DNA of 64,000 nt, taken from Gavia stellata (Eukaryota; Chordata; Aves; Gaviiformes; Gaviidae). The notes below the pieces were generated by a model. The model was not told where the DNA came from. It worked only from the letters and a program-made list of their open reading frames with translations, and did not search any database. Below are positions 58,501 to 64,000 of this stretch, piece by piece (within the stretch, counting starts at the first letter, position 1; the number at the start of each line of letters is the position of its first letter). The translations under genes were made by a program, and so were the position numbers. The stretch is from assembly GCF_030936135.1 (NCBI RefSeq), contig NC_082611.1, forward strand, positions 9,811,001 to 9,875,000. The letters are read 5' to 3'.

Positions 58501-61500
58501 GTCCTGCTTTCTTTTGGTTATTGTTAAGGATAAAGAATCTGAAGTGAATCAAAGCCCATTCAGTCTCTGGAGCTGGACCCGTGCCCCTGCTTCTCACCCC
58601 TTTTTTTAGACTTGCATGGTATGAAGTTTCAGAAGTCGTAACCACCACCCATCTGTATTTGCCTTAAATCAAGCAACTTCTTAAATGGACTTCAGGTGTT
58701 TCATTTTTCTTTGCTTTGCTGGGCATAAGTAGGGTCTGATTTTTCTGCGGGCTTTGCTTTCCTCGGCTTCTAAAATAATTCTATAAGGTGTTGCTGATTC
58801 GAATTGTTAGGTCATTGGGCGAGTCCAGCTGCACCCCTTATCCAGCACTGCTCTCCTTCAGGGGGTTACAGAAAGAATCAAACCCTTGTGCTGAAGGTAA
58901 CAGATTACAAGTGCAAGTATTATCATAACAATTGATTTTGATTATTGATGGGTTGGTGAAAGTATCCATGCAAATGCACATCAGTGTGTGCCTCTTCATT
59001 AACACTATATGTCTCTGCTGAGCTGAAGAATGGACAATGTGCCTTTTATTCAGAGAGAGTGTTCACAGAGGTAAGAGCTGCTACAGCCCTGCTTGCGATC
59101 ACCAGCAATGAGCCGCGTTTAGGTGTAGAGTCGCCTGCGCCTGGGTAGACAACAAGTGGATAGGTGGTGGCTGGAATGTGGCTGTAGATGGAGCCATTTT
59201 CATTTAGGAGAGCTGGCAAGACCATTTTACTAGCCAGGTCTTCAAGTCCGCTGGGTGCTCTCCGCTGGCTCTCCTGAGATGCAGAGAGTGCACAGGCATA
59301 TTTATGCCTTTCCTGGACTGGAAGCTTTCCATCCCTTCTTGGTGAGCTGGTGACAACTGGTGCGTTCACACTGCTGAGCAGGAGCTGGGTTTTCCCTGAA
59401 GCAGAGGAGAGGTGGTTTCATGCTGTTACGATGACCCACAATGTGGCCGGAGGCCAGGAGAAGAAAACGTGGCTGCTGTTGAGCTTCCACACACTGGGCC
59501 ACTTGGCCCTGTTCAGGTATATTTTGACCTGGATGGCTTGCCTTTTGCTGATGGATGAAGATGGCCATTAAAACTAAGTTAAGTTTGTTTCTACTCTTTC
59601 CCCCTCCACCCCTCCCTTCTTTGATCAATGGACAGGGTGTAAATGGACTTGTTGCCTGGCTATTTGGGAGATACCTATTCTTTGTACAAATACCTGCCTT
59701 TGATTAATCTTATGTTATTATTTATTTAGTCATCTGATCAGGGAGCTAAATCAGTGCTGTAGCACATATGCAGCTGTATGCACAGCACAAACTGAAAATT
59801 ATAGAGGATATTGGAAGCAAATGGTGTCCAGGAAACCTGCTGGTTCAAAATTGCTTGTTCAAAGTATTTGGTGAAGAGCTTCAAGTGAGATAAATGTCCA
59901 AAAGTCCATGAAAGAGTCATTAAAACAAGGGAAATAAATCCAATGAAGCGTTCAATCATCATGAATAATTCATTATACTCTAATATGTTTAGGAGTGATA
60001 TTTAAAATATATTTCCTCGGCTTATAATTCATAAACATTACAAAAAACTGATCTAGAAAGAGAGTATATTATTTATTCCAGAGCCAAATGCTGGTGCTGT
60101 GTGTGAACTGAAATCTCTTAGTGAGTTCAGATGCAACCCTCGGTATTTCATACTTCTTAAATGACTAAAAATCTTCCTGCAGAGGTGAGTTGTTAAAGCG
60201 CCCGTTAGATCAGATCCTAGAAAACCTGTTACCACAGCAAAGCAAAAGGTATGGAAATTTCAAGTGTGTAACTTTCAATATCAAAGTGCTCTCAGAGAGT
60301 GCTTGAAATTTGTTCAGCCTGAGGCATCTCTCCCCGAGCCTCTGTCATCTGTCACACCGTGGCAGCAGGCAGAGCAGAGAGATGGGAGGGGAATAACACA
60401 TTCATACAAGGACAATGTCATGTCATTTAAAGAGCTGCAATCTGAGCAGAAGTCTTGGTTTTGGGTGGATAACCATTCCTCTTTATTTTCAAATTCAAGC
60501 TTTTCATTTTTTGACCACCACGGAGATCCCTTTTTTCTGCTACCGTGAAGATCAGAAAATTATCGCGAGGGTGGCTGGTGGCATCTCCACTCTGCAGTGC
60601 CACGTCTACAGTCCCAAACGTGTGATGCTGCAAAGGTGTCTGAGTCTGTTGCACTTTAACACTTTCTATGTGGTCTTTTACTGCTCTATGCTTTCTCCAA
60701 CATGTATGTCCTCCATTAATTATGAGCATGTTCTTTTCCATTCAGAGAGGACCCAGACATAAAGATCCCAGAGGCACTGGTGACCCTACTGCCAGGGAAG
60801 GTGGTGGTTTTGGGCACTGCAGTGTGAGCCCGATGCTGATGAGAAGCCGTCTGCAGGGAGCCAAATGGGCCTTGTGGAGATCAGGTACTGACCGCTGCCA
60901 AGGAGGACGCCTCAGCATCCTCCTTGCTCCTCTGGAAGGTGCCCTCGTGTCCCACCGGCAAAACCTCCCACTAATTTCTCTGAGCACTGTAAAAGCCCCC
61001 AGAGAGGGATCCACTCACTTGCAATAGGAGGACCTCAGCCAGGTCATGGACCTGTCCCTTCCCACCACTGCCCAGACAGGGGAAAAACAACCTTTTGCAT
61101 TCACCGTTCTCCTCCCCCATTTGCAGGTACCACCTCAGAGATGGCAAAGGGAACAGGAGAGAGAACATGTTCCTAGAGGTAAAGTAAGAAGTAAAATGCA
61201 GCCGTGAAACAGCTTGTTGTAAAGGCAGTTTGGGCTTGACCTCAGTCTCCCTTAGGTGAGCCTGTGCGGTTCCTGTTGTTTCAGTGCGTCTGCTTTACAT
61301 TTGTACCTGTGTGAGATGAAAAGGATGATTCATATTTTACAGTTCCAGGGAGCAAATATGATGCCTTCTGTGTCTTAAATTGAAAAAATAGATTTAAATT
61401 GAATTAGGTAGAACATGAAAGATGATCCTACTTCTGTTCAAGGGGTCAGCACTGTAATAATAGAAAAGCTATGACACCAGATGTAAAAATAGCTGTCGTT

Positions 61501-63070
61501 TTATCAGCTCGTCTGACCGGCATGAAACAAAGAGAGGTATATGCTGCACTTGCTGTCTTGCTAATGAAGTAATTGTGTTGCTTTGCATCGATCTGTGGAA
61601 TGTTTGATCTTAGTTAAAGGGGAGCAGCCTGAGGAATTGGTGCACAAGGATGCTGGGAAGAGATCAGGTTTAGCCTTCCCAATGGGATTTCAGACTCCAG
61701 CTCTGTAATGCTGGCCCCCTCACAGGGCAGCGGAGCAGGTAAAGAATTTCCCTTGAAGCAGGAAGATAACATGAGTGAGGCTGATTTTTAGGCACAATTT
61801 AAACAACTGCATGTGCAGACATCTCCTATACCGGGCACTGTGCTGCAAGGTTTTAATTTCAGCTGATGATAAGCAGTGCCTGCAGCATCCCCCCAGCATC
61901 TTTCCACTCAAATCAGGGGGGCCAGAGCAGTGCAGAGGACACTGCCCTGCATGGGCTGGTGTTGCTGGGGCAGCACTTCCCGATGGAGATGGTGCCAGCT
62001 GGGGATTGCTGCCAGGCTCCCTGCATAGGTGTGGGGTGACACCTCCCTGAGCCCAAGGACCTGTGCTACAGTCCCTCTAGAAATGCAGGGGCGAGAAACA
62101 GTCCTGGCTCAGGCCCTTTTATCAGTTTGGGGTTGCTTTTCCTTCTCTACAGGCCACGCTCCTTTTAAGCCATTAGCTTTTCCTCCCTCTGTCCTTGACG
62201 GGATGAAGTAAGGCTCTAGGATAAGGCTTCCTAGAGCTAATGCTGCCCTCCAGCCCTGCAGAACAGGTGCTGTGAGCCAGAGCATCAGCTTTTCCGACCC
62301 TAATTGTCGAGTGCTGATAAGTCGGTTTCCCTCGACTGATCCTCTCTCACTCAGGTTTCCTCCTATGCTGTTTTTTCCCTCCTTTTCCCTGGGTGGGTGA
62401 TCCAGCCCAGGCTCATCAGGAGGAGTGTCAGCTGAGCCAGGATCTTCTCATTATTTGAGGCTGTAAGCTGATAACAGAGCTTGCTCCCTGTTGTGCGCTC
62501 ACCTTTGATTCGGAGTGCTGTATCTCATTGCTTCGTGCCGAAGATTCATCTTTGCAGCTTGCTGCTGCAGGTTATTTGTTAGGCACAAAGCCCCTTCTCT
62601 AACTTCGTGGCAAGCTTAGGGGCACACAAGCCCAAAGCTGAAAGACACGGAGGCCAGGCGGGCTCACGGCTGGGACCTGGTAGTAAGAGTCACTGGAGGG
62701 GAGGTGGCTGCTGCCGCTCTGCTGCTCTTTAGAAGCTGTCAGTGACGCAGACACAGTGCTGCTGAAACCAGCAAAAAGCTGTGGGACGAGCCCAGGGTCT
62801 CTTCGCTAACTCCCTTGCACTGGTTTATGAGAAACAGAAGCTTTTATTTTTGTTGTTGTGGTTAAGCTGATGCGTATCACCAAGGAGCTGTTTTCACTGT
62901 GTGACTTGAGACCTTCTGCCAGGATAAATTCACAAATGCTGGTAGATGGGATTTATACCTGTAGTGCTGAAGGTGAGGGAAGTTTTAACCTGCTTTGTGA
63001 AAACTTGTATTTTTAAAGTTAAAAAATAACAGGTGATTCTCTTAGCAGCCAATGAGGTTTTGGCTTTATT
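55530..63070. other. Intergenic sequence downstream of COQ7, second part
   Basis: About 7.5 kb between two plus-strand CR1 copies. No exon of a recognisable gene was found on either strand; open frames are at most about 119 codons. Some AT-rich stretches with homeodomain-like motifs (58.9 kb, 61.4-61.6 kb) look like possible conserved non-coding elements, but this cannot be judged without an alignment. Confidence 0.5.
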
Positions 63071-63077
63071 GCTTTCA

Positions 63078-63556
63078 AGTGGAGATTGACATTGAGTTGC
63101 TGGAGCGTGTCCAGAGAAGGGCGACGAAGCTGGTGAGGGCTCTGGAGCACAAGTCTGATGAGGAGCGGCTGAGGGAACTGGGGTTGTTCAGTCTGGAGAA
63201 GAGGAGGCTGAGGGGAGACCTCATCGCTCTCTACAACTACCTGAAAGGGGGTTGTGGTGAGGTGGGTGTTGGTCTCTTCTCCCAAGTGACAAGTAATAGG
63301 ACAAGAGGAAATGGCCTCAACTTGCACCAGGGGAGGTTCAGACTGGATATTAGGAAAAAGTTCTTTACTGAGAGAGTGGTGAAACACTGGAACAGGCTGC
63401 CCAGGGAGGTGATGGAGTCACCATCACTAGAGGCATTCAAAAAACGTGTAGATGTGGCACTGCGGGACATGGTTTAGTGGGCATGGTGGTGTTGGGTTGA
63501 TGGTTGGACTTGATGATCTTACAGGTCTTTTCCAACCTTAATGATTCTGTGATTCT
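63078..63556 (+). mobile_element. CR1 LINE 3' fragment, plus orientation
   Basis: About 480 bp, nearly identical to the 3' half of the copy at 54.6-55.5 kb: [40 protein letters not shown] and [20 protein letters not shown], stop at 63475-63477, then GACTTGATGATCTTACAGG and a terminal TGATTCTGTGATTCTG. The reading frame is intact over the copy, so the insertion is comparatively recent. Confidence 0.95.
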
Positions 63557-64000
63557 GAGATGACCAGGCAGTGCTGATGTCCTGCTGCACCCTGAGGACC
63601 TTAACAGGATCTTTCGTGTATGAAATTGCATATGTTAATGCTTTGGACCTCTGCTCTCTTTCCCAATGGCCAATTTCAACCAAATTGATTGCAAAGTTAT
63701 TTGGAGGGGGAGTGCTGGACAAGCAGCATAGTTTCCTTGGGAAGCAAAGGGAAAAGTCTGTTCCAATAATGTGAGCAATAAATAGCAAGTTGAAACCTGT
63801 GTTAAATTTTCTTTCCTAAGTCCTCTCCTTGCTAGCAAACAGGCATTAAAGATCCGGACCTATTTAAAATGGTCCAATCTTGCTAAATTGATTTTAAAAT
63901 CAATCAAATGGCACAATAACCCCAAATGGGCATAATGAAACTGTTACAATCCTCATTTAAATTACTCTGCTTTAATCAGCAAATTAGGGCTCAGCTATGT
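63557..64000. other. AT-rich sequence at the right edge
   Basis: No coding signal is seen. From 63840 to the edge the sequence is strongly AT-rich with TAAT/ATTA/ATTTAAAT-type words and an 18-bp perfect palindrome at 63887-63904. It could be a non-coding regulatory element; this is speculative. Confidence 0.4.

Overview
This is a vertebrate, almost certainly avian, nuclear genomic window. The evidence is short multi-exon genes with GT-AG introns, CpG-island promoters, low interspersed-repeat density, and several CR1 LINE fragments whose reverse-transcriptase tails and ATTCTATG-type 3' ends are characteristic of birds. No bacterial, viral or CRISPR features are present.

Three protein-coding genes could be reconstructed exon by exon, with every intron phase consistent. 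(1) TMC5 lies on the minus strand from about 15.3 kb down to the left edge. Sixteen coding exons give 698 residues, and the C-terminal coding exon or exons lie outside the window. (2) TMC7 lies on the plus strand, 27789-42883: sixteen coding exons, 717 residues, complete. (3) COQ7 lies on the plus strand, 44438-48608: six coding exons, 225 residues, complete, with all six di-iron ligands present.

Layout: 0.6-15.3 kb is TMC5. 15.4-23.1 kb is probably its 5' non-coding intron or upstream region. 23.1-23.6 kb is a CpG island, a candidate TMC5 promoter. 23.7-27.3 kb is intergenic. 27.4-28.35 kb is the TMC7 CpG island with its first two coding exons. 28.4-44.05 kb is the rest of TMC7 and its 3' UTR. 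44.08-44.75 kb is the COQ7 CpG island. COQ7 ends near 48.64 kb. From 48.7 to 64 kb no gene was recognised, only CR1 copies, simple repeats and unique sequence.

TMC5 and TMC7 are diverged paralogues of the transmembrane channel-like family (membrane proteins of the TMC/anoctamin/OSCA fold class) arranged head to head. COQ7 is an unrelated mitochondrial ubiquinone-biosynthesis hydroxylase that starts 400 bp after the TMC7 polyadenylation signal. The genes are not functionally coupled as far as the sequence shows; the link is chromosomal neighbourhood. The more unusual observations are the head-to-head order, exon-structure differences between the two TMC paralogues, a short TMC5 N-terminus, an A10 tract inside TMC5 coding sequence, twin perfect hairpins in a TMC5 intron, and the very tight TMC7/COQ7 junction. 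No clearly novel biological system was found.
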